A stretch of DNA of 64,000 nt, from the NCBI RefSeq assembly GCF_044761665.1, contig NZ_JBIWCW010000013.1, forward strand, positions 14,578 to 78,577, written 5' to 3'. Below, one piece after another: positions 43,902-52,153 of the stretch (the first letter of the stretch is position 1; every line of letters begins with the position of its first letter). The position numbers were made by a program, and so were the translations under genes. Source of the DNA: Peribacillus sp044761665 (GTDB lineage Bacteria; Bacillota; Bacilli; Bacillales; DSM-1321). The notes under the pieces are model-generated. The model was not told the origin of the DNA and searched no databases. It worked only from the letters and a program-made list of their open reading frames with translations.

Positions 43902-46148
43902 GTGAGATACCATGTGTTTCCTTTTTTGATTCCGAAAGAGGGCAAGGTCTATGAGCTCAGGACGACGATGGATGCCAAGATCCTGTACTTTAAAGATGAA
44001 ACGGCCTGGACTACCTTGTTAAGTTTTTTAACCAAGCCTTGGTATAGACGATGGGTCAAGCAGGATTGGGTTAGTTGGGAAATTGTTGCTACGAAGGAAC
44101 AGATTCGGTATTACATCTGGGTTCCGGATGTACATATTGGGAGTGCCTTCAAGAGTAAATATTACTCGGAACATCCGGATGTGGAGATTGTCGAAGTGGA
44201 GGATCGGGCAGTAGACTTTTCCCGGCCACATGCAGCAACCAGGTTATTCATGGAAAGCCATTGGACCGTGCCGATTAAGACCTATCATAATGAAGTGGTC
44301 GATACACAGGCAGAATTGATTGAATTTTTAGATGGTTTGGAGGAAGGTCAAGAAGTCCACATGCAATTCCTTGTGCAACCCGCCTACCGTACTGAAAAAA
44401 GCTTTCGGGGAATCACGCAACAATTCCATAGGCAATATGAAGCTGATGAATCGTTGCGGCAGGACAATGAATTATACCTTTCCGCCATTGAAGGGAAGTC
44501 CACGAGGGTCCTTTCAAGGATGGCGATCAAAGTGGTGGCTTTTGGGAAAGACGCACCAGATTCCAAGGAGTTGATCAGAAGCGCAAAGGGATCGATCGGG
44601 ACATTTTCAAGTGGACGTCTCAATCAGCTGAAAACCCGTGAATGGTGGTGGTTTAGGACTATCCGGCCCTTGTTCCGTTGGGAGTTCAAAAACCGGATAT
44701 TCCCCATGGAGAGGATGAAGAAGCGTTTAATTCTTGGTTCCGAGGAAATGGCGGCGATGATGAGGCTTCCGAGTGAAAGGGTCCACAGCAACCGGATAAA
44801 CCGCCTGAAGATGCGGCCTACGCCCTTACCGAAGGAATTGAAGGATGTGGACGTAGATTCGGATCTAGCCATCCCTTTCATCGATGATAACTTCCTGAAT
44901 GGGGGCATCGTTTTGCAAAGACTTGGTGAAGCAAGCTTGCCGAACCTGCAAAGGCTCCTGAGCGATCCCGAATATCGGGAGGGCGTGCTTGAGCGCCTCG
45001 ATCAAAGCATCCCCATCGAACGCGACCTGTATCTATATTTTAATAATTTGCAGGGATTGAAGGATCGTGAACTGCAAGCGAAAACGAATTCGACACTCAA
45101 CAAGCTACGGAAAATCACCTTGTCGGGAGTAATGGGACAGATGCTTAGGGCCAAGACGAATGGGTTGAGATTCCGGGAAAGCATGGACCAGGGAATGATC
45201 AACCTGCTCGATCTGTCCGAATTGACGAGTGACGAAAAGAAACTTATCGGGTCCATGTGCTTGACCCTTGCGGAACTGGCAGGAAAAAGCCGGGCGGACA
45301 CCCCGGCGATGGAACGAGATAAGCTGCCGTATCACTTTGTTATGGTGGACGAAGCACCGACCTTGATGGAACACAGCACGGATGCCATCGAATCCTTTGC
45401 ATCAGAGCTGCGAAAATACAGGGTTTCCATCATTTTGGGGATGCAGGGGATCAAGGACCAGCTACCAAGGGAAGTCGCATCAGCCATCTTCCGGAACTTC
45501 GGAACGTTCGTATCCTTTCGATTGGGAGAACCAGACGATGCGGAATACGTCAATCGGTCGATGACTTCGGAAGTCCTAAAAGAATCGGATTACCTGCAAG
45601 TGGAGCCATATCACGCATACATCCGAATGCAGGTGGGGAATGAACGCACCCGCCCTTTCCTGATTCGCATGAAGGAGCCAGGTCCGGCCCACTATGATGG
45701 GTTCATCCCGACCATAAAGGATCGGACCCTTGCAGAGGCGATGCTACATGAGAATCAGGAGACGGAGAATGAATGGATGACGATTTCAGCCCGGGTAGAC
45801 CAAAATGGGGAAGAAGAGCTTTTCGTTGAAGGCACAGAGATGGACGTCCTTGGATTCCCCCTCGAAAATCCTTTTGCATCAACTGAGTATGATGCGAAAG
45901 AAGGAAACCCATACGATCTTGATATAACAGATAAAGGTCAAATAGCTGGAGAATCGTCTTCCGGTGGACATTTGGCTTTTGACGAAATGGCGATATCGAA
46001 TCAGGAAAACCAGGAAATCGATTTGCAGGGGGATGGGCCGAACGGTAAATCCAATCCTGAAGATATCGACGTCACCAACGAGGACGTTGAAGAAACAGGC
46101 ATACCAGAAAAGAAAAAAAATGATGAGCCAGATGATTTGTTCGTTTAG
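43902..46148 (+). CDS. VirD4/TraG-like conjugation protein without a visible P-loop
   Basis: A 748-residue protein resembling type IV coupling ATPases. The N-terminal half fits the TraG-like group, with LGSEEMAAMMRLPSER (about 276-291) marking where the ATPase domain should begin. The C-terminal ATPase part has Walker B-like FVMVDEAPTL (about 480-489), ASELRKYRVSIILGMQGIKDQ and the TraG fit VSFRLGEPDDAEYV. No GxxGxGKS/T is present, and only about 200 residues separate the two landmarks where over 300 are usual. An internal piece holding Walker A thus seems missing. GTG start; acidic C-terminal tail. It may be a non-hydrolysing partner of another coupling ATPase. Confidence 0.65.
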   Translation: MRYHVFPFLIPKEGKVYELRTTMDAKILYFKDETAWTTLLSFLTKPWYRRWVKQDWVSWEIVATKEQIRYYIWVPDVHIGSAFKSKYYSEHPDVEIVEVEDRAVDFSRPHAATRLFMESHWTVPIKTYHNEVVDTQAELIEFLDGLEEGQEVHMQFLVQPAYRTEKSFRGITQQFHRQYEADESLRQDNELYLSAIEGKSTRVLSRMAIKVVAFGKDAPDSKELIRSAKGSIGTFSSGRLNQLKTREWWWFRTIRPLFRWEFKNRIFPMERMKKRLILGSEEMAAMMRLPSERVHSNRINRLKMRPTPLPKELKDVDVDSDLAIPFIDDNFLNGGIVLQRLGEASLPNLQRLLSDPEYREGVLERLDQSIPIERDLYLYFNNLQGLKDRELQAKTNSTLNKLRKITLSGVMGQMLRAKTNGLRFRESMDQGMINLLDLSELTSDEKKLIGSMCLTLAELAGKSRADTPAMERDKLPYHFVMVDEAPTLMEHSTDAIESFASELRKYRVSIILGMQGIKDQLPREVASAIFRNFGTFVSFRLGEPDDAEYVNRSMTSEVLKESDYLQVEPYHAYIRMQVGNERTRPFLIRMKEPGPAHYDGFIPTIKDRTLAEAMLHENQETENEWMTISARVDQNGEEELFVEGTEMDVLGFPLENPFASTEYDAKEGNPYDLDITDKGQIAGESSSGGHLAFDEMAISNQENQEIDLQGDGPNGKSNPEDIDVTNEDVEETGIPEKKKNDEPDDLFV

Positions 46149-46162
46149 TAGGGGGAGCGAGA

Positions 46163-47044
46163 ATGGTCAAGAAAATAGGTGTAAGGGAAGAGTCAGCTTT
46201 TGTAGCCATGCATGACTTAGTCTTTGTGGATGTATCGTACCTGGAAAAGTACATTTTCCTGAAGGAAGATGGTACACCTTTCGGCAAACCGTATATTTCG
46301 AAACATATGAGACTGCTTGAAACCGAGGGGTACGTCCGATCCTTCCCATTGGCCAAAGAACTGGAACAAGGGAGAAACAAGCTTGTGTATACGCTCGATA
46401 CCAAAGGGGTTCAAGAGGTCAAGGAAATCCTCGGCGAAGCCGATTGGGATGCCCGTTGGGCGAACCGGACGCCCACATATATCTACCATTCATTACGTTT
46501 GGCGCATTTACAATCCGTTTATGCAGCCGAGGGGGGCAGCGAGAACATCACGTATCATGAGTATTTTTCAGAAAGGCGAGCTTTCCGAAATTATGGGCAA
46601 AAGATAATGGATACGCGAGGGAAGGAAAGGTATCCGGCACATACCGTCATCCGGCCGGATGGGGCGTTCATCATGAAACGGACCATCAATGAAATCGATT
46701 ATTTCCTCCTCTATTTCGTCGAAATGGAGCGTAGCCGCCAAAGGGCGGAAGTGTCGATGGAAAAATTGAAAAGGTATAACGCCTATTGCGCGAAGAAGGC
46801 CTATAAAAATGATTTAACCTGGGGTGTGGAGATTTCCGCCGTCCGGATCCTGTTCCTTTCGGATAAACCAACCGAAAGAAAGCAATTGGTCCATCACACA
46901 AAAAACGTGGATACCCGGGCGATCAATGCCGTCCTTTATGGTGTGTACGATGAAGTGTTAGCCAATCCATACGGTGCGAACTGGAGGGCCAAAGGTTCCA
47001 GCAATCCCGATCATTCGTATACGATGGACAAAAAAATAGAATAA
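46163..47044 (+). CDS. Replic_Relax-family protein, candidate relaxase
   Basis: A 293-residue protein of the replication-relaxation family. The N-terminal winged helix reads VFVDVSYLEKYIFLKEDGTP and YISKHMRLLETEGYVRS; the rest shows TYIYHSLRLAHL, HTVIRPDGAFIM and YFLLYFVEMERSRQRAEVSM, the usual blocks around a nuclease-like core. Members lie next to coupling-protein genes on Gram-positive plasmids and are thought to nick or bind the transfer origin. GGGGAG precedes the ATG, 14 bases after the VirD4-like gene. No other relaxase is present in the window. Confidence 0.75.
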   Translation: MVKKIGVREESAFVAMHDLVFVDVSYLEKYIFLKEDGTPFGKPYISKHMRLLETEGYVRSFPLAKELEQGRNKLVYTLDTKGVQEVKEILGEADWDARWANRTPTYIYHSLRLAHLQSVYAAEGGSENITYHEYFSERRAFRNYGQKIMDTRGKERYPAHTVIRPDGAFIMKRTINEIDYFLLYFVEMERSRQRAEVSMEKLKRYNAYCAKKAYKNDLTWGVEISAVRILFLSDKPTERKQLVHHTKNVDTRAINAVLYGVYDEVLANPYGANWRAKGSSNPDHSYTMDKKIE

Positions 47045-47139
47045 AATTACAAAATTTACTATATTTTTGGAAAAATAAGGTGTTTTATGGGTAGTTATAT
47101 GTCATAGCCTGTAAGATTCGGAAGGAGGGATTTGAAGAG

Positions 47140-47475
47140 GTGGCTTACAAGGTGAAACGCGGAACCAGACCAGCCGACCACACGATCAAGGAAATGCTTT
47201 TCCGATTCATGAAGAGACTTCTATTCGTCCTCGTCATTCTAATCATTATGTTCGGGGTCGGATACTTTCTGTTCCAATTTGCTTATGATGAATTTCCCGT
47301 CTTCGCTTCTGCAGCTGATGACGTCATCATGCTGGTCAAAGGTTTTTATGGAAAACATGGATTTTGGGCAACGATCGGTGTGATTGGGTTCATCTCCTTG
47401 GCCGTTTGGGCGTTGGGGGAAGAATCTAGGAGAAAGGAACGGCGCAGGGAAACCATGGATGACATGATGAAATGA
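47140..47475 (+). CDS. small membrane protein of the transfer operon
   Basis: A 111-residue protein from GTG 47140 after GGAGGG. It has a basic N-terminus and two hydrophobic helices (about 28-52 and 70-90), and ends in a basic cytoplasmic tail. No family name is certain. Placed between the Replic_Relax and TcpC genes, it is likely part of the membrane channel. Confidence 0.65.
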   Translation: MAYKVKRGTRPADHTIKEMLFRFMKRLLFVLVILIIMFGVGYFLFQFAYDEFPVFASAADDVIMLVKGFYGKHGFWATIGVIGFISLAVWALGEESRRKERRRETMDDMMK

Positions 47476-47489
47476 AGAAGGTGAGGATT

Positions 47490-48464
47490 ATGAAAAAACG
47501 CAAATATCCCCAAACGATTTGGAGGAAGAAGGCAATCAAAGCAGCCTTTTGGACAGGTTTCGCAATGATCATGTTTTTATCCATCGTTGCGATCGTCAGG
47601 GTAGGGAATGCGGGAGCCGGGACCACGGAAGAAAAACCGGTTCAAAAAGAAATGAAAAGGGTCAACCCGGCAGCAGGAGAAGGGGGAAAATCATTCGCCC
47701 AAAATTTCGCAATTCAATATTTCGATTGGCAAGACACCGAGGATGGCAAGGAAAGGCGTAAGGAAAGATTGGCGCCATTCCTTGCAAAGGGCCTGGATGA
47801 ACAGGCTGGACTTTCCTTCGAGGGAATGGAGTGGGGCAGTATCCTTCTCGATTCCCAAATCTGGAACGTGAAAGAAACGGGAAAAGACACGGCATTGATT
47901 ACGATTCGCTTACGGCACACGTTAAATAAAACGATCCCACCCGATCTGAAAGCCGTCGAAAGGGCAGCGAAAAAGAAAAAGACCCCCCCTAAAGCCACAG
48001 AAGAAAAAGACGGGCCCCATGAAAAGTATTGGGTTGTTCCCATCAAGACGGATGGAAAATCCTTTGTGGTCCATAAAATCCCCCATTTCAAAGCAGCAGA
48101 GAAAAAACCGGACATCAAAACGGATACCCTTATCGATGAAACCGGAAAAATCATGGATAGTCAACTAGAGGATGAAATCAAGACGGGATTGAACACCTTC
48201 TTTAAAGTCTATACAACGGGAACACAGGAGGAATTATCCTATTACCTCAAAGGCGAGGAAATCCCATCCATGAATGGGGTCCTCACGTTCAAGCAAATCA
48301 AGAACATCGTGATCAAACAAGGAGAGGGGAAGGACCATTATGACGTGCAGGCAACCGTCCTTTTCGAGGAAAACCGATCTAAGGCACAACTGTCCTATCC
48401 ATATGAAATCAAACTTGTGAAAGAAGAAAGTCGCTGGTTTGTCCAGGAATTGAAGAATCAATGA
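47490..48464 (+). CDS. tcpC: TcpC-family (VirB8-like) conjugation protein
   Basis: A 324-residue bitopic protein with a basic N-terminus, one membrane helix (AAFWTGFAMIMFLSIVAIV) and two extracellular NTF2-like domains. The second ends in the TcpC pattern GKDHYDVQATVLFEENRSKA followed by YPYEIKLVKEESRWFV. TcpC-type proteins form the VirB8-like periplasm/wall-side ring of Gram-positive conjugation channels. ATG 47490 is chosen, as AAGG lies eight bases upstream; an in-frame ATG at 47472 lacks a site. Confidence 0.85.
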   Translation: MKKRKYPQTIWRKKAIKAAFWTGFAMIMFLSIVAIVRVGNAGAGTTEEKPVQKEMKRVNPAAGEGGKSFAQNFAIQYFDWQDTEDGKERRKERLAPFLAKGLDEQAGLSFEGMEWGSILLDSQIWNVKETGKDTALITIRLRHTLNKTIPPDLKAVERAAKKKKTPPKATEEKDGPHEKYWVVPIKTDGKSFVVHKIPHFKAAEKKPDIKTDTLIDETGKIMDSQLEDEIKTGLNTFFKVYTTGTQEELSYYLKGEEIPSMNGVLTFKQIKNIVIKQGEGKDHYDVQATVLFEENRSKAQLSYPYEIKLVKEESRWFVQELKNQ

Positions 48465-48492
48465 TTTCCCCATATCAGGAGGGTGATGGAAC

Positions 48493-48714
48493 ATGAATTT
48501 TGGAGAAAACATTCAAAGTTGGTTTTCGACCCAGGTAGGAGCGTTATTCTTAGTGATCATTGGAGCCATTGCAATTTATTTTTTGGTAAGGCGGGAGTTT
48601 TCCAGGTTCATAGGATTCGCCGTCTTTGCCATGATCGTCGGCGTATTCGTCTTCACGCCTGACAGCGTCAAGGATTTAGGTGCCAAATTGTGGTCAACGG
48701 TTTTTGGAAGTTAA
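48493..48714 (+). CDS. tcpD: TcpD-like membrane protein
   Basis: A 73-residue protein with two membrane helices (about 15-31 and 38-53), the length and layout of TcpD. GGAGGGTG precedes the ATG. It lies between tcpC and tcpE as in pCW3- and Tn916-type transfer regions. Confidence 0.75.
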   Translation: MNFGENIQSWFSTQVGALFLVIIGAIAIYFLVRREFSRFIGFAVFAMIVGVFVFTPDSVKDLGAKLWSTVFGS

Positions 48715-48739
48715 AGATAGAGGGAAGTGAAGGAATACC

Positions 48740-49168
48740 ATGAAACCGAAGATTTTAAGAACCTACAATAGCGTATGGAAAGTGGAAAAGGTCATGTATG
48801 GAATCCAGGACATCCCCCTTCCATTCCCCTTGACGTACCGGCAGATAGGATTTTTCGGGGGCGGCGTATTGATTGTCTGGATCTTGAACCATTTTCCTCC
48901 TTTAAACTTACTTGATTTCGGGTTGATTGAATATATTTTTCTGCCGGGTCTTTTCGCTTGGTTCTTTACGAAGCAATTATTAGACGGAAAGGCCCCGCAC
49001 CGTTTTTTCCTACGGGCTATACAGTATCATTTATCCCCCCATCACCATAATCGCTATAAAGAGGTGTCGGGCGTGAAAAAACCTTATCGATATCCAGGCA
49101 AGGTTGGCTATCGTCAACTGAGCCATCAGGAGAGGGATGATGCCGATGAACATCGAGTTTCCGATTAA
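48740..49168 (+). CDS. tcpE: TcpE-family conjugal transfer protein
   Basis: A 142-residue TcpE protein: YNSVWKVEKVMYGIQDIPLP, then PLTYRQIGFFGGGVLIVWIL (first helix), YIFLPGLFAWFFTKQLLDGK (second helix) and a basic soluble tail. These match the family pattern IxDIxLPxP...R...G and PGLxAWxLTK..LDGK. It overlaps the VirB4-like gene by about 23 bp. It is a membrane component of the transfer channel. Confidence 0.88.
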   Translation: MKPKILRTYNSVWKVEKVMYGIQDIPLPFPLTYRQIGFFGGGVLIVWILNHFPPLNLLDFGLIEYIFLPGLFAWFFTKQLLDGKAPHRFFLRAIQYHLSPHHHNRYKEVSGVKKPYRYPGKVGYRQLSHQERDDADEHRVSD

Positions 49169-51719
49169 ATACTTCGAGGGGAATCTCGTATTCTCCCAGG
49201 ATGGAGCATGTTGGGCCTATTACCAGTTAGCCGGATACAACTATGATTTTTTGGCGGATGACGAAAAAGATGTGATCTTCACGAAGCTCAAGCAATTCTT
49301 TTGGCAGATCAATCTGGATACGCATCTGTTGGTCGTCCCCAACTTCCAGTCGATCCATGAAAAGCACGACCGTTTTAAAGACAGATTATCAGGGACATTG
49401 AAGGAAGTAGCCATCAAGCATACGGATGATGCAGCCGTGCAGCTTGAAAAGCTGTTGGGAAAGGAAGGGACGGAATATCGTTTTTTCATAGGCGTGAAAC
49501 TTCTGAAGCCCGACCAAAGCAAGAAAAGGAATTCCCTCCTTCAGGACCTGAAGGAAGCTTGGAAGGAATTCATCGGCGGTGTGCATGAAGCGTCGGGCCT
49601 CGATACGCCGGAAATCATCGAGGATGAAATGGACCGGTTCCGGAAAGCCGAGCGACGCGTATATAACAAGGTCCACTCTCGCTTGAAGGCCGAGCCGGTA
49701 ACGGAAGAGGACGTCCAATGGCTGATCCGGAGGAACTGGTATCGTTCCGTTGGTAAGGCCCCGGTCATCAAGAATTGGAGTCCTGCCTATAGCGTGAATT
49801 ATAAGGAATTCGAAGAAGGTGACGTCACGGTCCGCCGCCCTTTATATCATGACGTCTTACGTCTTTCAGAAGGGTTGGTGGACGAGACCCCCAAACGGAG
49901 CCTGATCCTCAAGCAAATCCATGAAGGGGAGGAAGTGGAAGGGCATGTTGCGTTCCTGACCATATCAAATGTCCCTTATGAAATGCAATTCCCGGGTGAA
50001 GAGTGGATGTACGCCATCCAGAATCTCGATTTCCCGGTGGAAATCAGCGTCCGGACGGAGACCCTGGAAAATCGAAAGGCCCTGTCTTCGGTCCGGAACG
50101 CCCAGAAAGAGCTGAAGGACCAAGATAGGCATGCAAGGGAAACGGGAAATGAAACGGGATTGAATATCCTGGACGGCAGGGCCGAAGCGCAGGAGCTGGA
50201 AGCCCATCTGCAAAAGTCGAGGATGCCCTTGATCAAGGCCTCCATCATCCTTGCGGTATCCGCCCCTGATGAAGATGAGTTGAAGCGTCGTTGCGATACC
50301 GTCAAGGACATGTATCAGGACATGATGTTCCAGGTGGAGCAACCCTATGGCGATCAATGGCTGGCCTTCAATGAATTCCTGCCAGGGTCCAGGCGCTTCA
50401 TCAAGGATTATGTGCATTTCATGGAACCCGCGACGGTCGCCGGCAGCATGTTCGGGGCCACCAAGCAACTGGGGGACGGGGAAGGTTTCTTCATTGGAAG
50501 CACAGGAATCCTAGACCAGCCGGTTTACATCATGCCGAACCGTGCAGCACAGGGCATTCGAGGGACCAAGACAAATGCGCTTTCGGCCGCGTTCTTGGGA
50601 TCCCTTGGCGGGGGAAAATCATTCAGTGCCAACCTGATTACCTATCTTTCTGTCCTTTCGGGAGGAAAAGCGCTGGTCATCGATCCGAAGGGGGAAAGGG
50701 GAAATTGGAAAACGGACCTTTATGAGCTTGGGGACCAGGTGAACATCATTTCCCTTTCCACCAAGCCGGAGGACAAGGGCCGCCTTGATCCATTCTCGAT
50801 CCATGCCGATGTCAAGGAGGCTGAAACGCTTGCACTTGATATCCTGACCTTTTTGACGGGGGTCCGGCTCGATGATTCGAGGAGATTCCCGAAATTGACA
50901 CAGGCTGTCCGTGCCGTTGCGGAAGGGGAAAAACCCTGCTTGAGCAAGGTCGTCCAAACCTTATTGACCAGCAAGGATGAGGATGCCAGGCAACTTGGGG
51001 AGCATATCCGTTCCTTCAGTGGATTATCCTTTGCCCCATTGCTTTTTGGTGAAGGGGGGGATGACTCGGCGATTAACCTGAAAACGGCCTTAAACGTGTT
51101 GCAAATACAAAACCTGGAGTTGCCGGCACCGGATACCCCGCAGGAAAAGTACAACTTGTCGGAAATGCTGTCCATCGCGATGATGCTGCCGATATCGTCC
51201 TTCGCCCTTAAATTCATCCATAATGACCGACGGATTTTTAAAACAGTCCTGCTCGATGAAGCTTGGGCCGTCTTGAATACGAGTCAGGGTAGCCATTTGG
51301 CCACACGGCTTGTCCGGGCTGGCCGTTCGATGAATGCCGGAATCTATTTCGTCACCCAGAATGCTAATGACTTGCTGGATGAGAAAATGAAAAATAACAT
51401 CGGGATGAAATTCGCCTTCCGAAGTACCGACCCGAAAGAAATTGAACATGTCCTTTCCCTGCTTAATTTGAAGAATACCGAATACAACGCCTCCACATTA
51501 AGGGAGTTACAAAATGGCCAATGCCTGTTCCAGGATATCACCGGACGCGTCGGGGTGGTTTCCATCAACGCATTATTCAAAGACTTGTTCGATGCCTTTG
51601 ATACACGTCCACCGGTCGAAGTGGATGTCGGTAACATCATTCCTGATGGGAAACTTCCGATGGATGGTAGAAATCCAAAAGATAAACACGAATCCAGGAA
51701 AGAGGGCGTGATTGTATGA
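49146..51719 (+). CDS. tcpF: VirB4-like conjugation ATPase (TcpF/ConE type)
   Basis: An 857-residue hexameric-type ATPase. Walker A is GSLGGGKSFSANL (about 485-497), Walker B TVLLDEAWAVLNT (about 700), followed by the TcpF/VirB4 motifs RSMNAGIYFVTQNANDLLDE and GMKFAFRSTDPKEIE. It drives assembly of the channel and DNA transfer. GGAGAGGG nine bases before ATG 49146 supports that start; ATGs at 49137 and 49140 are in frame but too close. The start lies inside the end of tcpE. Confidence 0.92.
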   Translation: MNIEFPIKYFEGNLVFSQDGACWAYYQLAGYNYDFLADDEKDVIFTKLKQFFWQINLDTHLLVVPNFQSIHEKHDRFKDRLSGTLKEVAIKHTDDAAVQLEKLLGKEGTEYRFFIGVKLLKPDQSKKRNSLLQDLKEAWKEFIGGVHEASGLDTPEIIEDEMDRFRKAERRVYNKVHSRLKAEPVTEEDVQWLIRRNWYRSVGKAPVIKNWSPAYSVNYKEFEEGDVTVRRPLYHDVLRLSEGLVDETPKRSLILKQIHEGEEVEGHVAFLTISNVPYEMQFPGEEWMYAIQNLDFPVEISVRTETLENRKALSSVRNAQKELKDQDRHARETGNETGLNILDGRAEAQELEAHLQKSRMPLIKASIILAVSAPDEDELKRRCDTVKDMYQDMMFQVEQPYGDQWLAFNEFLPGSRRFIKDYVHFMEPATVAGSMFGATKQLGDGEGFFIGSTGILDQPVYIMPNRAAQGIRGTKTNALSAAFLGSLGGGKSFSANLITYLSVLSGGKALVIDPKGERGNWKTDLYELGDQVNIISLSTKPEDKGRLDPFSIHADVKEAETLALDILTFLTGVRLDDSRRFPKLTQAVRAVAEGEKPCLSKVVQTLLTSKDEDARQLGEHIRSFSGLSFAPLLFGEGGDDSAINLKTALNVLQIQNLELPAPDTPQEKYNLSEMLSIAMMLPISSFALKFIHNDRRIFKTVLLDEAWAVLNTSQGSHLATRLVRAGRSMNAGIYFVTQNANDLLDEKMKNNIGMKFAFRSTDPKEIEHVLSLLNLKNTEYNASTLRELQNGQCLFQDITGRVGVVSINALFKDLFDAFDTRPPVEVDVGNIIPDGKLPMDGRNPKDKHESRKEGVIV

Positions 51720-52153
51720 AGAAGTGGATAAGGAGCATGAGCATGTTGTTTCTTGTCATGATTGCCGTCGCCTGCGGTAATGACGAGATTGATGGAAAAG
51801 GCCCGGACACGATACCGATCGAATGGGCGAATGCCCATGTACAAAAGGATCAATCAAAAAAAATAGAACTATTAGATAAAGACAAAGACATCTTAGACGC
51901 CGATGACGGTCCGGATAACGATGAAACGATACAGAACTACAAATTGACTGAATGGAAAGTCGATGAAAATCGTTACTTTTATGAAATCACCTATGAATAC
52001 CCGTCGGAAACAAATAAATTGAAGACGGACAAGATGGAAGTCATTCATACGGACAGTGGATGGAAACGTGCAGAATATGGGGATATCCGCAACTTTGACA
52101 AACTCGTTGAAGACCTAGAACCCGATGTGATAAGAGAGCTGCATGATGAATGA
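51716..52153 (+). CDS. small lipoprotein of the transfer operon
   Basis: A 145-residue protein with a signal peptide and lipobox (MIAVAC, Cys20), and a soluble acidic domain with EWKVDENRYFYEITYEYPSE. It overlaps its neighbours on both sides by four bases (ATGA), a mark of tight translational coupling. Surface lipoproteins are common in such operons. No further function can be given. Confidence 0.75.
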   Translation: MKKWIRSMSMLFLVMIAVACGNDEIDGKGPDTIPIEWANAHVQKDQSKKIELLDKDKDILDADDGPDNDETIQNYKLTEWKVDENRYFYEITYEYPSETNKLKTDKMEVIHTDSGWKRAEYGDIRNFDKLVEDLEPDVIRELHDE

